A DNA stretch of 64,000 nucleotides from Qipengyuania oceanensis (GCF_009827535.1 NZ_WTYN01000001.1:124001-188000); one strand, 5' to 3'; counted from the first letter of the stretch, positions 35,338-45,019 are shown. Numbers and translations are program-made. Notes: generated by a model from the sequence alone, not told the origin.

Positions 35338-36345
35338 ATGGCGACCAAGGTTGCAATCAACGGTTTCGGACGCATCGGCCGCCTCGTGGCGCGGGCCATC
35401 CTCGAACGTGACGACCACGATCTCGAACTGGTCTCGATCAACGATCTCGCCGACACCGGCTCGAATGCGCTGCTGTTCGGCTTCGACAGCACGCATGGCC
35501 GCTTTCCCGGCACGGTCGAGGTCGACGGCACCGACCTCGTCGTCAACGGCAAGCACATCAAGGTCACCTCGGAGCGCGAGCCGGGCAAGCTCCCGCATGG
35601 CGACAACGGCATCGACATCGTCCTCGAATGCACCGGCTTCTTCCAGTCGGACGAGGCCGCCAGGCCGCACTTGTCGGCCGGTGCTAAGAAGGTGCTCATC
35701 TCCGCTCCTGCGACAGGCGTTTCCAAGACCATCGTCTTCGGCGTCAACCAGGACACGCTGACGCCTGAAGACGACGTCGTTTCCAACGCCAGCTGCACGA
35801 CGAACTGCCTCGCTCCGGTCGCCAAGGTGCTGAACGACCTCGTCGGGATCGAACGCGGTTTCATGACCACGATCCACAGCTACACCAACGACCAGCGGAT
35901 GCTCGACCAGATCCACAGCGACCTTCGCCGGGCGCGTGGCGGGGCGCAGAACATGATCCCGACAACCACCGGTGCGGCCCGCGCGGTCGGCCTTGTGCTG
36001 CCGGAACTGAAGGGCAAGCTCGACGGCTCCTCGGTCCGCGTGCCGACGCCCAACGTCAGCCTCGTCGACCTGACCTTCGTTCCCAAGCGCGATACCAGTG
36101 CCGAGGAACTGAATGCGGCGCTCAAGGCGGCCGCGGAAGGCAAGATGAAGGGCGTGCTCGATTATACGGACAAGCCGCTCGTCTCGAGCGACTTCAACCA
36201 CCATCCGGCCAGTTCGACCGTCGACAGTCTCGAAACCAGCGTTATGGAGGGCAAGCTGGCGCGTGTCGTATCTTGGTACGATAACGAGTGGGGCTTCTCC
36301 AACCGGATGATCGACACCGCCGGGGTCATGGCCGGGATGCTTTGA
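35338..36345 (+). CDS. gap: Glyceraldehyde-3-phosphate dehydrogenase
   Basis: A 335-residue GAPDH. The NAD-binding start is [17 protein letters not shown], the catalytic Cys is in [17 protein letters not shown], and the C-terminal [13 protein letters not shown] is canonical. Asp in INDLADT after the second strand favours NAD over NADP. AGCAGGAGC provides the ribosome binding site. The stop overlaps the pgk start (TGATG). Confidence 0.96.
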   Translation: MATKVAINGFGRIGRLVARAILERDDHDLELVSINDLADTGSNALLFGFDSTHGRFPGTVEVDGTDLVVNGKHIKVTSEREPGKLPHGDNGIDIVLECTGFFQSDEAARPHLSAGAKKVLISAPATGVSKTIVFGVNQDTLTPEDDVVSNASCTTNCLAPVAKVLNDLVGIERGFMTTIHSYTNDQRMLDQIHSDLRRARGGAQNMIPTTTGAARAVGLVLPELKGKLDGSSVRVPTPNVSLVDLTFVPKRDTSAEELNAALKAAAEGKMKGVLDYTDKPLVSSDFNHHPASSTVDSLETSVMEGKLARVVSWYDNEWGFSNRMIDTAGVMAGML

Positions 36346-37547
36346 TGGCGGCCTTCAAGACCCTCGACGACCTGGGTGACGACCTGACGGGCAAGGTCGC
36401 GCTCGTACGCGTCGATCTCAACCTGCCGATGCAGGAAGGCCGCGCGAGTGACGTGAGCCGGGTCGAGGCGGCCAAGCCGACGATTCTCGAGCTCGCCGAC
36501 AAGGGGGCCAAGGTGCTCCTGCTCGCCCATTTCGGTCGTCCAAAGGGGCAACGCCACTCGACCATGAGCACCAGCATGGTGCAGGGCGATCTCGAGAGGG
36601 TGCTCGATCGCGAGATCATGTTCATTCCCGAGGTTTCCGGGCCGGTCGTCGGACAGTCGATCGGGATCCTCGGCAACGGCGACATCGGCCTGCTCGACAA
36701 CGTCCGCTTCTGGCCGGGCGAGGAAGCCAACGATCCCGAATTCGCCAAGGCGATCGCCGCGCATGGCGATCTGTACGTCAATGATGCCTTTTCCGCCGCG
36801 CACCGCGCCCACGCCTCGACCGAGGGGCTGGCGCATTTCCTGCCTGCCTACGCCGGACGTTCGATGGAAGCCGAACTCAAGGCGCTGGATGCGGCGCTCG
36901 GCTCGCCCGAACAGCCGGTGGCCGCAGTCGTCGGCGGGGCGAAGGTATCCACCAAGCTCGACGTGCTGGAAAACCTAGTCGGCAAGGTCCAGCACCTGAT
37001 CATCGGCGGCGGCATGGCGAACACCTTCCTCGCCGCGCGCGGGGTCGATGTCGGCAAGTCGCTGTGCGAGCACGACCTGACCGATACCGCAAACCGGATC
37101 ATGGACGAGGCAGACCATGCAGGGTGCACCGTGCATCTGCCCTATGACGTGGTAGTGGCGAAGGAATTCGCGGCCAATCCGCCCAGCCTGCGGACCTGCA
37201 ACGTCCACGAAGTCGCCGGAGACGAGATGATCCTCGATCTCGGGCCGCAGGCGGTCGAAGCACTGGCCGACGTGCTCAAGACCTGTCGGACCCTCGTATG
37301 GAACGGGCCGCTCGGCGCGTTCGAGACCGAGCCTTTCGACGAGGCGACCGTCGCTCTTGCCCGGACTGCAGCGGCGCTGACCCAGGACGGTTCGCTGATT
37401 TCCGTCGCCGGCGGGGGCGATACCGTCGCTGCGCTTGCCCACGCGGGCGTGAAGGAAGATTTTACCTTCGTTTCAACGGCTGGTGGCGCTTTCCTCGAAT
37501 GGATGGAAGGCAAGGATCTGCCGGGCGTTGCGGCGCTGCGAGCGTGA
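36345..37547 (+). CDS. pgk: Phosphoglycerate kinase
   Basis: A 400-residue PGK, which transfers phosphate between 1,3-bisphosphoglycerate and ADP. Motifs: [49 protein letters not shown], and the nucleotide-binding WNGPLGAFE and [15 protein letters not shown] 36345 overlaps the gap stop by one base, and longer in-frame starts are inside gap. Length is typical. Confidence 0.96.
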   Translation: MAAFKTLDDLGDDLTGKVALVRVDLNLPMQEGRASDVSRVEAAKPTILELADKGAKVLLLAHFGRPKGQRHSTMSTSMVQGDLERVLDREIMFIPEVSGPVVGQSIGILGNGDIGLLDNVRFWPGEEANDPEFAKAIAAHGDLYVNDAFSAAHRAHASTEGLAHFLPAYAGRSMEAELKALDAALGSPEQPVAAVVGGAKVSTKLDVLENLVGKVQHLIIGGGMANTFLAARGVDVGKSLCEHDLTDTANRIMDEADHAGCTVHLPYDVVVAKEFAANPPSLRTCNVHEVAGDEMILDLGPQAVEALADVLKTCRTLVWNGPLGAFETEPFDEATVALARTAAALTQDGSLISVAGGGDTVAALAHAGVKEDFTFVSTAGGAFLEWMEGKDLPGVAALRA

Positions 37548-37560
37548 GCGGGCGGGCTGT

Positions 37561-38028
37561 ATGAGCGAAATCGTCGAATCGTCCCACGGGCCCATCGCCA
37601 TCACCGAAGGCGAGTGGGCGGGTTGGGCCACCTGGAAGTCCGATGCGTTCGAACAGCGGGCAGGCCCGTTCTACGAGAAGCAGGACGCCAACGGAGACTG
37701 GATCTGCGCCTTCGTCGCGGAAGAGCGGCACATGAACGGCGCCGGCTTCATGCACGGCGGGTGCCTGCTGACCTTCGCGGACGCGGCACTGTTCACCATC
37801 GCGCGCGAGGAAATGCGCGACAGCTACGGAGTGACGATGAACCTGGCGGGCGATTTCCTCGCCGCGGGGCAGGTAGGACAGTTCATCGAGGCCCGCGGCG
37901 AGGTGACGCGCGGAGGCGGCAAGACGATCTTCGTACGCGGCATCGTGACCGGAGACGGGACGCCCTTGCTCAGTTTCACGGGTATCATCCGCAAGCTCGG
38001 CAAACGCGGCGAGCGAGCCGCCGGCTGA
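37561..38028 (+). CDS. PaaI-family hotdog thioesterase
   Basis: A 155-residue single hotdog domain: HMNGAGFMHGGCLLTFADAALF carries the HGG and the following aspartate of the PaaI/4HBT class (shown here as HMNGAGFMHGG and TFADAALF). It probably hydrolyses acyl-CoA esters; the natural substrate is unknown. ATG 37561 is 13 bp after pgk, so it likely ends the glycolytic transcript. It abuts the convergent flavodoxin-fold gene with no gap. Confidence 0.85.
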   Translation: MSEIVESSHGPIAITEGEWAGWATWKSDAFEQRAGPFYEKQDANGDWICAFVAEERHMNGAGFMHGGCLLTFADAALFTIAREEMRDSYGVTMNLAGDFLAAGQVGQFIEARGEVTRGGGKTIFVRGIVTGDGTPLLSFTGIIRKLGKRGERAAG

Positions 38029-38787
38029 TCAGCGGTATTCGGGGTTGGGCGCGTCGAAGCGCCGTCCTTCCTTCCACAGGTCGACCGAGTTGCCGTGACA
38101 AGGGATGCCGCCCGCATCCTTCAGCATTCGCGCCATGTGCATCAGGTTCCACGTCATGAAGGTGGTGTTGCGGCGCGTGAAATCGTTGTCGAAACCGACA
38201 TAGCCGTCGCCGTCCTCCTTCGGATCGCCATAGCTCGGCCCTGGACCTGCTTCGCCGATCCACCCCGCGTCGGCTTGCGGAGGGATGGTGTAGCCGACGT
38301 GCTGCAGCGAATAGAGCACGCCCATGCCGACGTGCTTGATGCCGTCTTCGTTGCCGGTGACGATGCAACCGCCGACCTTGCCATAGAATACATACTGGCC
38401 CTTGTCGTTTGTCTGCCCCGAATGCGCGTAAAGTCTTTCGATCAACCTCTGGCAAACACTAGATTTTTCACCGAGCCAGATTGGCGTTCCGACGATCAGG
38501 ATGTCGGCTGCCCGGAACTTTTCCCAAATGACGGGCCAATCGTCCTGCTCTGCGCCATGTTCGGTCATGTCGGGATAGACGCCCGGAGCGATGTCGTGAT
38601 CGACGAGCCGGATCTGCTCCAGCGCGACCTTGTTGCGCACCAGGATGGTTTCGGGAATGCCGAGCAACTTGTCGGTGTGCGATCCGCCGGGTGATGGCTT
38701 CAAAGTGCAATTGATCGTCAACGCTTTCAAGTCGCTGAAATCGGTCCGATTGTCGGTGCAGAGCTTTTCCTGGGTTTTGTCGAGCAC
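38029..38787 (-). CDS. Flavodoxin-fold NAD(P)H-dependent oxidoreductase
   Basis: A 252-residue protein with an FMN-binding flavodoxin-like fold: the phosphate loop NCTLKPSPGGSHTDKLL, then ADILIVGTPIWLGEKSSVCQ and GKVGGCIVTGNEDG, as in the NADPH-dependent FMN reductase/WrbA group. Probable role is two-electron reduction of quinones or flavin. GTG 38787 is the start: AGGAGG stands 6 nt before it. It is divergent from the aldolase gene. Confidence 0.82.
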   Translation of the reverse strand: MLDKTQEKLCTDNRTDFSDLKALTINCTLKPSPGGSHTDKLLGIPETILVRNKVALEQIRLVDHDIAPGVYPDMTEHGAEQDDWPVIWEKFRAADILIVGTPIWLGEKSSVCQRLIERLYAHSGQTNDKGQYVFYGKVGGCIVTGNEDGIKHVGMGVLYSLQHVGYTIPPQADAGWIGEAGPGPSYGDPKEDGDGYVGFDNDFTRRNTTFMTWNLMHMARMLKDAGGIPCHGNSVDLWKEGRRFDAPNPEYR

Positions 38788-38874
38788 GGGAGCCTCCTTT
38801 TCTATTTCCCCAACGCCCGGAAGCCGCGAAGGTCACGTTCCCACAGCCGCGCATGATTGTTATCGTTCACAAAG

Positions 38875-38903
38875 TTGCGGGCAGCGGACGTGCTGGCTAA
38901 GCC
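38875..38903 (+). promoter_or_regulatory. Candidate promoter for fructose-bisphosphate aldolase
   Basis: TTGCGG (38875-38880), 17-bp spacer, TAAGCC (38898-38903), about 47 bp before the start. The -10 is weak. Confidence 0.4.
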
Positions 38904-38950
38904 GCCTCGCAACCGCATCTCCGCCACCGAGCAGCCAAGGATCCGCCCGC

Positions 38951-39838
38951 ATGAACACCGAGCAAATGACCGCCCAGATCGAGAACGGCGAGGGCTTCAT
39001 TGCCGCGCTGGACCAGTCGGGTGGTTCGACCCCCAAGGCGCTCCAGGGCTATGGCATCGGTGACGATGCCTGGGGCAGCGAGGCCGAGATGTTCGAGCTC
39101 ATTCACCAGATGCGCAGCCGTATCATCACCTCGCCCTGCTTCGCCAATGGCAAGGTTCTGGGTGCTATTCTGTTCGAGAAGACGATGAACGGCATGGTCG
39201 ATGGCAAGCCCACCCCGCAAGCCCTGAAGGATCGCGGGATCGTTCCCTTCCTGAAAGTCGACAAGGGGCTGGAAGACGAGGACGACGGGGTCCAGCTGAT
39301 GAAGCCGATCCCCGATCTCGACGACCAGTGTCGCCACGCTGCCGGCCTGGGGATGTTCGGCACGAAGATGCGTTCCGTCATCAATCTTGCCGATCCGAGC
39401 GGCATCGCTTCGATCGTCGAGCAGCAGTTCGCCTTCGGACGGCAGATCCTCGGCCACGGACTCGTCCCGATCATCGAGCCGGAAGTGAACATCAAGAGCC
39501 CCGAACGCGAGGCTGCCGACGCGATCCTGCTTTCGAAGCTCGGTGAGGCACTCGATGCTATGGACGGACCCGAGCGCGTGATGCTCAAGCTGTCGATCCC
39601 GGTGGATGCCAACCTCTACGCTCCGCTCATCGCACATCCGCGTGTTCTGCGCGTCGTGGCGCTGTCGGGCGGCTATTCGACCGAGGAAGCTTGCAGCGAA
39701 CTGGCCAAGAACCAGGGCATGATCGCGAGCTTCAGCCGGGGACTGCTGCAGGACCTGCGCGCCGAGATGAGCGACGAGGAGTTCGATTCGACGCTCGGCG
39801 CGGCGATCGATCAGATCCACTCGGCCAGCGTCGCCTGA
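38951..39838 (+). CDS. Class I fructose-bisphosphate aldolase
   Basis: A 295-residue Schiff-base aldolase: AALDQSGGSTPKALQGYGI, ILFEKTMNG, VPFLKVDKGL and GLVPIIEPEVNIKS are class I landmarks, the lysines among them including the Schiff-base and phosphate-binding ones. It catalyses cleavage and synthesis of fructose 1,6-bisphosphate and completes the set with tkt, gap and pgk. ATG 38951 is used although the frame extends far upstream; the extension would run antisense through the flavodoxin-fold gene. Ribosome binding site is weak. Confidence 0.93.
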   Translation: MNTEQMTAQIENGEGFIAALDQSGGSTPKALQGYGIGDDAWGSEAEMFELIHQMRSRIITSPCFANGKVLGAILFEKTMNGMVDGKPTPQALKDRGIVPFLKVDKGLEDEDDGVQLMKPIPDLDDQCRHAAGLGMFGTKMRSVINLADPSGIASIVEQQFAFGRQILGHGLVPIIEPEVNIKSPEREAADAILLSKLGEALDAMDGPERVMLKLSIPVDANLYAPLIAHPRVLRVVALSGGYSTEEACSELAKNQGMIASFSRGLLQDLRAEMSDEEFDSTLGAAIDQIHSASVA

Positions 39839-39841
39839 CCG

Positions 39842-40270
39842 TTATCTGACCGGTGGCGGTGCCATCCGGTCCGGTGCGAACAGGAAGCCGAAGCGATAGC
39901 GGGCGGCCGGCACAGCCTCGCCTTGCGCTGTCTCGCCTGGCACGACCTCGCCGATGGAGAGCATCCCGCCATTGACGCGATAGGGCCGTTCGGTCGTCAG
40001 TTCCGCCTCTATGGTTTCCGTGCCCGTCGTCAGCCTGGCTGACAGGCGTACGCGGCCTGCCCAGACGCATTGTGCGCCGGTGGGGCAGCGCGAATCCTCC
40101 AGAACCTGCAGCGGGGTGACGACGAGGTCGCCGTCCCATCGGCCGACCTGCTGGGCTTCTCCGAGGGCGACGCATTCCATTGCGCCGCACCTTTCGGGTT
40201 CGGCCTCGTCGGCGGCGGAAACGCAGCCGGCCAGCGCCAGCACGATGAAGCCTGTCATGATCGCTTTCAT
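39842..40270 (-). CDS. Predicted lipoprotein of unknown function
   Basis: A 142-residue lipoprotein (signal MKAIMTGFIVLALAGC). The conserved core VLEDSRCPTGAQCVWAGRVRL is found in a family of uncharacterised bacterial exported proteins; its paired cysteines probably form disulfides. It is convergent with the aldolase gene (3-bp gap) and divergent from thiE. Confidence 0.72.
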   Translation of the reverse strand: MKAIMTGFIVLALAGCVSAADEAEPERCGAMECVALGEAQQVGRWDGDLVVTPLQVLEDSRCPTGAQCVWAGRVRLSARLTTGTETIEAELTTERPYRVNGGMLSIGEVVPGETAQGEAVPAARYRFGFLFAPDRMAPPPVR

Positions 40271-40305
40271 TTGCGTCGCTGTGCTCCGGGGCTATTGAGC
40301 GCTCC

Positions 40306-40932
40306 ATGAACGAACCCGGTTGCCTCCTCTACCTCATTTCGCCGCAGGACGTCGGCGGAGAATTTCCCGAACGGCTCGAACGCGCGATCGTTGCGGGGGA
40401 AGGTCTGGTCGCTGCCTTCCAGTTTCGGGTGAAGGGAATCGACCAGCACGAGGCCGCCAGGCTTGCCGAGCCGTTGCAGGCAATCTGTGCGCGGCATGAC
40501 GTCGCCTTCATCGTCAACGACGACATCGCACTCGCAAAGCGGTTGAAGGCCGATGGCGTCCACCTGGGACAGGGCGACGGCGAGCCGAAGTCTGCGCGGG
40601 AAGAACTCGGCAAGGACGCGCAGATCGGCGTGACCTGTCACGATTCGCGGCACTTCGCGATGGAAGCGGGCGAAGCCGGGGCTGACTATGTTGCCTTCGG
40701 CAGCTTCTTTCCGAGTACCACGAAGGCGAGCGACCATCGCCCGCAAGTCGAGATCCTGGAATGGTGGAGCCAGCTGTTCGAGATCCCCTGCGTCGCGATC
40801 GGCGGTATCACGCCCGACAATTGCGCCCCGGTGGTGGCAGCGGGGGCGGATTTCCTCGCAGTTTCGGCGGCTGTCTGGGTCGGGGACGAAGCTGCGAACG
40901 TTAAGCGATTCAAAGACGTAATCTCCGCTTAG
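40306..40932 (+). CDS. thiE: Thiamine phosphate synthase ThiE
   Basis: A 208-residue TIM-barrel enzyme joining the pyrimidine and thiazole moieties of thiamine. Motifs: FQFRVKG, FIVNDDIALAKRLKADGVHLGQGD (given here in parts: FIVNDDIALA, DGVHLGQGD), IGVTCHDSRH, FGSFFPSTTK and VAIGGITPDN. The first motif has RVK where many ThiE have R-x-K, so it is intact. No TPP riboswitch is recognisable upstream. Confidence 0.92.
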   Translation: MNEPGCLLYLISPQDVGGEFPERLERAIVAGEGLVAAFQFRVKGIDQHEAARLAEPLQAICARHDVAFIVNDDIALAKRLKADGVHLGQGDGEPKSAREELGKDAQIGVTCHDSRHFAMEAGEAGADYVAFGSFFPSTTKASDHRPQVEILEWWSQLFEIPCVAIGGITPDNCAPVVAAGADFLAVSAAVWVGDEAANVKRFKDVISA

Positions 40933-41017
40933 TCCTGCTCGTTGGACCCATCGTGGACGATGTGCGTTAGGGACCGAAAGGGCGTGAGGGTCGCGCCCGG
41001 AAAGCTGGGAGTCCCGC

Positions 41018-42262
41018 ATGCGCCATATCCTTATCACTGCCTCGTTGATCGCCTTGGCCGCTTGCGGTCCGAACAAGAACGCCGACGATGCCGATACCGA
41101 GACGGCGCAGACGCAGACGCAGAGCGACAATCTCGCCGATTCGATGGCGTCGAACGACGACGGCGACCCCAACGATCCCGCGCTCGACATCGCGGATCCC
41201 GAAGATCGACCGATCATGCAGGCACAGGTCGTGCTCGACCGGCAGGGCTTCGGGCCGGGCGTGATCGACGGCAAGATGGGCATGAGTACCGAGAATGCGC
41301 TCGTTGGTTTCCAGACAGCGAACGACCTCGAAACGACAGGCAAGCTCGACGAGGCTACCAAGGAAGCGCTCGCGCGCTGGGAGACGATCCCGGCAACCCG
41401 CGTCGTGCGCATCCCGGCGGACTGGTCGGACAACGAATACACCGACATTCCCGACGATACGGCGGCGCAGGCCAAGCTCGACCGGATGGGTTACGAATCG
41501 CTCGACGAGAAGCTGGCGGAACGTTTCCACACGACGATCGAGGTTCTCGAGCAGCTCAATCCCGGCGGCAAACCGGCAGGCATGAAGGAAGGCTCGGCCA
41601 CCGGTGATGCAACGCCATCGGCTTCGCCCAGCGCCATGGCCAGCGCGTCTCCCAGACCCACCCCGTCCGCCTCGCCGAGTGGCGGGGAGACCACCCGCAC
41701 CGCCGAAAATTCCAGCACCAGCATGTACCGGCCCGGCCAGCTCATCCGGGTCCCGAACATCGGCGCCGACACGATCCAGCCGGGATCGGTCGACGACAGT
41801 GACTGGCAGGCCACGCTGACGTCGCTCGGCGTCGGTTCCGAACAGCCCAAGCTCGACCGGATCGTCGTCAGCAAGGCGGGCAAGACGCTCAAGGGTTACC
41901 AGGGCGACAAGCTCGTGGCATTGTTCACGGTCAGCTCCGGCTCGAGCGAATTCCCGCTCCCGCTCGGGAACTGGAAGATCAAGGGGGAGGCGTATAATCC
42001 GCCCTTCGCTTACGATCCCAAGGTGCTCAAGGGCGACAAGAACGCCAAGGGCGAGGAACACCAGCTCCCGCCGGGACCGAACGGCCCGGTCGGCGTCGTT
42101 TGGATCGACCTCAGCAAGGAGCACTACGGCATCCACGGTACGCCGGACCCCGAAACCATCGGTCGCGCGCAAAGCCACGGCTGCGTTCGCCTGACCAACT
42201 GGGACGCGGCGCGCCTCGCCCAGATGGTTTCGCAGAGCACCAAGGTGGAATTCGTCGCCTGA
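41018..42262 (+). CDS. L,D-transpeptidase lipoprotein with peptidoglycan-binding domain
   Basis: A 414-residue lipoprotein (lipobox LIALAAC) with an acidic spacer, a peptidoglycan-binding helix-turn region (VLDRQGFGPGVIDGKMGMST), a middle region, a Ser/Pro/Ala-rich linker (about residues 190-235) and a C-terminal YkuD catalytic domain, with HGTPDPETIGRAQSHGCVRL giving the H and the C of the SHGCVR site. It should form 3-3 or lipoprotein crosslinks in the periplasm. An M23 peptidase gene follows 18 bp later. Confidence 0.92.
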   Translation: MRHILITASLIALAACGPNKNADDADTETAQTQTQSDNLADSMASNDDGDPNDPALDIADPEDRPIMQAQVVLDRQGFGPGVIDGKMGMSTENALVGFQTANDLETTGKLDEATKEALARWETIPATRVVRIPADWSDNEYTDIPDDTAAQAKLDRMGYESLDEKLAERFHTTIEVLEQLNPGGKPAGMKEGSATGDATPSASPSAMASASPRPTPSASPSGGETTRTAENSSTSMYRPGQLIRVPNIGADTIQPGSVDDSDWQATLTSLGVGSEQPKLDRIVVSKAGKTLKGYQGDKLVALFTVSSGSSEFPLPLGNWKIKGEAYNPPFAYDPKVLKGDKNAKGEEHQLPPGPNGPVGVVWIDLSKEHYGIHGTPDPETIGRAQSHGCVRLTNWDAARLAQMVSQSTKVEFVA

Positions 42263-42280
42263 TCCGGTAGAACGATAGAC

Positions 42281-42970
42281 ATGGGGATCATCGACCGCCT
42301 CCTGACCATCGTGATTACTGCCACCGCGACGTCCGCCGTGTGGATCGTGGCGGGTGGCAGCATCATCGAGAATACGTCGACCATGCGCGGCGACCAGTCG
42401 GTCAGGCCGGCCGAGGCCGCCCCGAGCCCCGATACGGGGCCGGGGGTGGTCGACCGGGAGAACGGCACCGTCGCGCGCAGCACGGCTGCTCCGCCGCTGG
42501 ACCGCGGCGGTGCGAGCAATCCGGCAGCGTCGGAAACGCGGGACCTGATGATCCCGGTGCTCAATATCCGTGCCAGCGAACTGTCCGATACCTTCACCGA
42601 TTCGCGCGGGAGCGGCAGCCGGTTGCACGAAGCGATCGACATCATGGCGCCGGAAGGGACCAGCGTGGTGGCGGCCGCGCCCGGTACGATCGAGAAGCTG
42701 TTCTTGTCCGATGCGGGCGGCAAGACGATCTACGTGCGCTCACCCGACCGGCAGACCATCCATTACTACGCGCACCTGGCCGATTATGCGCCGGGTTTGA
42801 AGGAAGGTCAGAAGATCGCTCGCGGCCAGCGTCTCGGCACGGTCGGCTCTACGGGCAATGCCGCGCCTGACGCGCCGCACCTCCACTTTGCGATCATGCG
42901 GACGACGCCTGGGGCGGAGTGGTGGGAGCCGGCCAATGCGCTCAACCCCTATCCGCTGCTGACCCGCTGA
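42281..42970 (+). CDS. M23-family metallopeptidase (LytM domain)
   Basis: A 229-residue protein with one N-terminal membrane/signal segment (LLTIVITATATSAVWIVAG), a low-complexity region, and a C-terminal LytM domain: HEAIDIMAPEGT (HxxxD), later HLHFAI (HxH). The zinc ligands are intact, so it should cleave peptidoglycan crosslinks and not merely activate amidases. It is likely in an operon with the L,D-transpeptidase. Confidence 0.9.
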   Translation: MGIIDRLLTIVITATATSAVWIVAGGSIIENTSTMRGDQSVRPAEAAPSPDTGPGVVDRENGTVARSTAAPPLDRGGASNPAASETRDLMIPVLNIRASELSDTFTDSRGSGSRLHEAIDIMAPEGTSVVAAAPGTIEKLFLSDAGGKTIYVRSPDRQTIHYYAHLADYAPGLKEGQKIARGQRLGTVGSTGNAAPDAPHLHFAIMRTTPGAEWWEPANALNPYPLLTR

Positions 42971-42974
42971 AGGG

Positions 42975-43334
42975 TCAGCTGCCGCGTTTCACACAGCGCA
43001 ATTCGCCCAGTGTGCCGTCCGCCATCCGTTGCCGCAACATCGTTTGGGAAACCCGTTCGAACGTCTCGCCGCGCAGGACACCCGAGGTGAAAACCACCCG
43101 GGTCCCGGTGTGCAGATAGGTTCCGCGCTTGCCATCGCGTTCGTAGCTCGACCCGTTGACGACCTTGAAGTTTTGATCGTCGCGCGCAACGATCGGAGTA
43201 TTCCCGGCCAGTCCCGGCAAGGCGCAATCATAATGCCCGCGCGGCAAGGTTCGCAGCGGCCCGCCGGGCGCGGCGGCGGCGTGGGTTGCCGCCAGAAGGG
43301 CGGCGATTGCGATCGAGATGCGGCAAATCGTCAT
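42975..43334 (-). CDS. Exported hypothetical protein
   Basis: A 119-residue protein with a signal peptide (MTICRISIAIAALLAATHAA, cleavage near AAAAP) and a small beta-rich mature part that contains two cysteines (HYDCALPGLAG; ELRCVKRGS), probably a disulfide. ATG 43334. Function unknown. Convergent with the M23 gene and divergent from efp. Confidence 0.65.
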   Translation of the reverse strand: MTICRISIAIAALLAATHAAAAPGGPLRTLPRGHYDCALPGLAGNTPIVARDDQNFKVVNGSSYERDGKRGTYLHTGTRVVFTSGVLRGETFERVSQTMLRQRMADGTLGELRCVKRGS

Positions 43335-43388
43335 GCTGTCTCGCGTATCATCACCGCCATGCGCTGGCCAGATCGCACATCGCCAGCC

Positions 43389-43417
43389 TTGCCGCACCGG
43401 CAGCGCTAGGCTAAGGC
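43389..43417 (+). promoter_or_regulatory. Candidate promoter of efp
   Basis: TTGCCG (43389-43394), 17-bp spacer, TAAGGC (43412-43417), 55 bp before efp. Confidence 0.45.
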
Positions 43418-43472
43418 GCGCCGCGCATCCGCGGATCATCCCGCGCACTCGCACAATCGAAAGCTCATTCTC

Positions 43473-44036
43473 ATGAAGATCAGCGGCGTGGACATCCGTC
43501 CCGGCAACATTCTCGAATACGAAGGCGGCATCTGGAAGGTCGCCAAGATCCAGCACACCCAGCCCGGCAAGGGCGGTGCCTACATGCAGGTCGAGATGAA
43601 GAACCTGCAGGACGGCCGCAAGACCAACGTGCGCTTCCGCAGCGCCGACACGGTCGAAAAGGTCCGGCTGGACACCAAGGACTACCAGTTCCTTTACGAG
43701 GATGGCGACATGCTCGTCTTCATGGACAAGGACACCTACGAGCAGATCAACCTGCCGTCCGACCTGCTGGGCGACGCCCGCCCGTTCCTGCAGGACGGGA
43801 TGGAAGTCATGCTCGAACTGTGGGACGAGAAGCCGATCAGCGTCGAACTGCCTTCGCAGATCGAAGCGACGATTGTCGAGGCCGATGCAGTGGTGAAGGG
43901 CCAGACCGCCTCTTCCAGCTACAAGCCCGCGATGCTCGATAACGGCGTGCGCATCATGGTCCCGCCGCACATCGAGAGCGGTACGCGGATAGTCGTCGAC
44001 GTCTACGAGCAGTCCTACGTCGGCAAGGCCAGTTGA
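43473..44036 (+). CDS. efp: Elongation factor P
   Basis: A 187-residue EF-P of three beta-barrel domains, which rescues ribosomes stalled at polyproline. The modification loop is [10 protein letters not shown] with Lys about position 33, so it is the lysine type modified by EpmA-like enzymes and not the arginine type modified by EarP. Neither modifying enzyme is in the window. The SuhB-like phosphatase gene follows 10 bp later. Confidence 0.96.
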   Translation: MKISGVDIRPGNILEYEGGIWKVAKIQHTQPGKGGAYMQVEMKNLQDGRKTNVRFRSADTVEKVRLDTKDYQFLYEDGDMLVFMDKDTYEQINLPSDLLGDARPFLQDGMEVMLELWDEKPISVELPSQIEATIVEADAVVKGQTASSSYKPAMLDNGVRIMVPPHIESGTRIVVDVYEQSYVGKAS

Positions 44037-44046
44037 GGTCTAGCTG

Positions 44047-44865
44047 ATGGCTGCAATCTCCGGTCTCATTCGCGTGATGGAAAAGGCTGCCCGCAAGGCG
44101 GGTGGCCGGTTGCGGCGCGACTTCGGCGAAATCGAGCACCTCCAGGTGAGCCGTAAGGGTCCTGCGGACTTCGTTTCCAAGGCCGATATCCGTGCCGAGC
44201 GCGCGATCTACGATGAATTGCTGCAGGCCCGGCCGGACTGGGGTTTCGAGCTCGAGGAAGCCGGCACGATCGAGGGCGCCGAGGGTGCTCCGCGCTGGAT
44301 CATCGACCCGCTCGACGGAACCAGCAACTTCCTTCACGGCATCCCGCATTTCGCGATCTCGATCGCGGCGCAGGAACCGCGCCTCGATGGCAAGGGTTGG
44401 GGCGACGTGATCGCGGCGGTCGTCTACCAGCCGATCACCGACGAAACCTTCTGGGCGGAAAAGACCCGCGGAGCATGGCTTCACGACGGTCGGCTGCGCG
44501 TGTCGTCGCGCCGCCAGCTCTCGGATTCGCTGATTGCAACCGGAATTCCGTTCCAGGGTGCGGGTGACCCGGTCGAATGGACCAAGATTTATGCGGCGCT
44601 CGGCCCGCAGGTGGCCGGCATCAGGCGTTTCGGCGCGGCCTCGCTCGACCTCGCATGGGTCGCAGCCGGTCGGTTCGACGGCTTCTGGGAAAGCAATCTC
44701 AAGCCGTGGGACACGGCAGCAGGCACGCTGCTGGTGCGCGAGGCAGGCGGTTTCGTGACCGACTTCCGCGGTCGCTCGAACCCGGTGCACGACGCGCAGG
44801 TTCTCGCGGCCAACGACGGCCTTCATTCCAAACTGCACAAGTCGCTGGTCAACGCTCTCAAGTAG
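44047..44865 (+). CDS. suhB: Inositol-1-monophosphatase (SuhB-like)
   Basis: A 272-residue member of the inositol monophosphatase family: FELEEAG, WIIDPLDGTSNFLHGIPHF and KPWDTAAGTLLVREAGG supply the metal ligands. The LDGTxNFLHGxP wording is SuhB-type, better than the family member at 4108-4914. Besides phosphatase activity, SuhB proteins can act in ribosomal-RNA antitermination; coupling to efp (10 bp) is compatible with a translation-related role but this is inference. Confidence 0.88.
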   Translation: MAAISGLIRVMEKAARKAGGRLRRDFGEIEHLQVSRKGPADFVSKADIRAERAIYDELLQARPDWGFELEEAGTIEGAEGAPRWIIDPLDGTSNFLHGIPHFAISIAAQEPRLDGKGWGDVIAAVVYQPITDETFWAEKTRGAWLHDGRLRVSSRRQLSDSLIATGIPFQGAGDPVEWTKIYAALGPQVAGIRRFGAASLDLAWVAAGRFDGFWESNLKPWDTAAGTLLVREAGGFVTDFRGRSNPVHDAQVLAANDGLHSKLHKSLVNALK

Positions 44866-44888
44866 CGCGATCGAGTGAAGCGGAAGGC

Positions 44889-44917
44889 TTGATGCCGCGC
44901 GGGGTCACGGCTAACAG
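44889..44917 (+). promoter_or_regulatory. Promoter of tRNA-Leu
   Basis: TTGATG (44889-44894), 17-bp spacer, TAACAG (44912-44917), 18 bp before the tRNA. Confidence 0.55.
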
Positions 44918-44935
44918 CCGCGCTCCCGCATCAGT

Positions 44936-45019
44936 GCCCCTGTGGCGGAATTGGTAGACGCGCTCGACTCAAAATCGAGTTTCTTCGAAGTGCCGGTTCG
45001 AGTCCGGCCAGGGGTACCA
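44936..45019 (+). tRNA. tRNA-Leu (CAA)
   Basis: An 84-nt class II tRNA: acceptor GCCCCTG/CAGGGGT (terminal G-T pair), anticodon loop CTCAAAA with CAA, a short variable arm (TTTCTTCGAAG), T loop TTCGAGT, discriminator A and encoded CCA. It reads TTG. Confidence 0.96.

Noticed and set aside
34498-36204. A 568-codon reverse-strand open frame across tkt and gap
   Set aside because: It spans two well-supported genes on the other strand and shows no recognisable domain or ribosome binding site.
40933-41017. Possible TPP riboswitch near thiE
   Set aside because: Neither flank of thiE carries the conserved CTGAGA or related TPP-aptamer core; the gaps are too short for the aptamer.
40967-42628. A 553-codon reverse-strand open frame over the L,D-transpeptidase and M23 genes
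   Set aside because: Both forward genes have complete catalytic motifs; the reverse product is arginine-rich and featureless.
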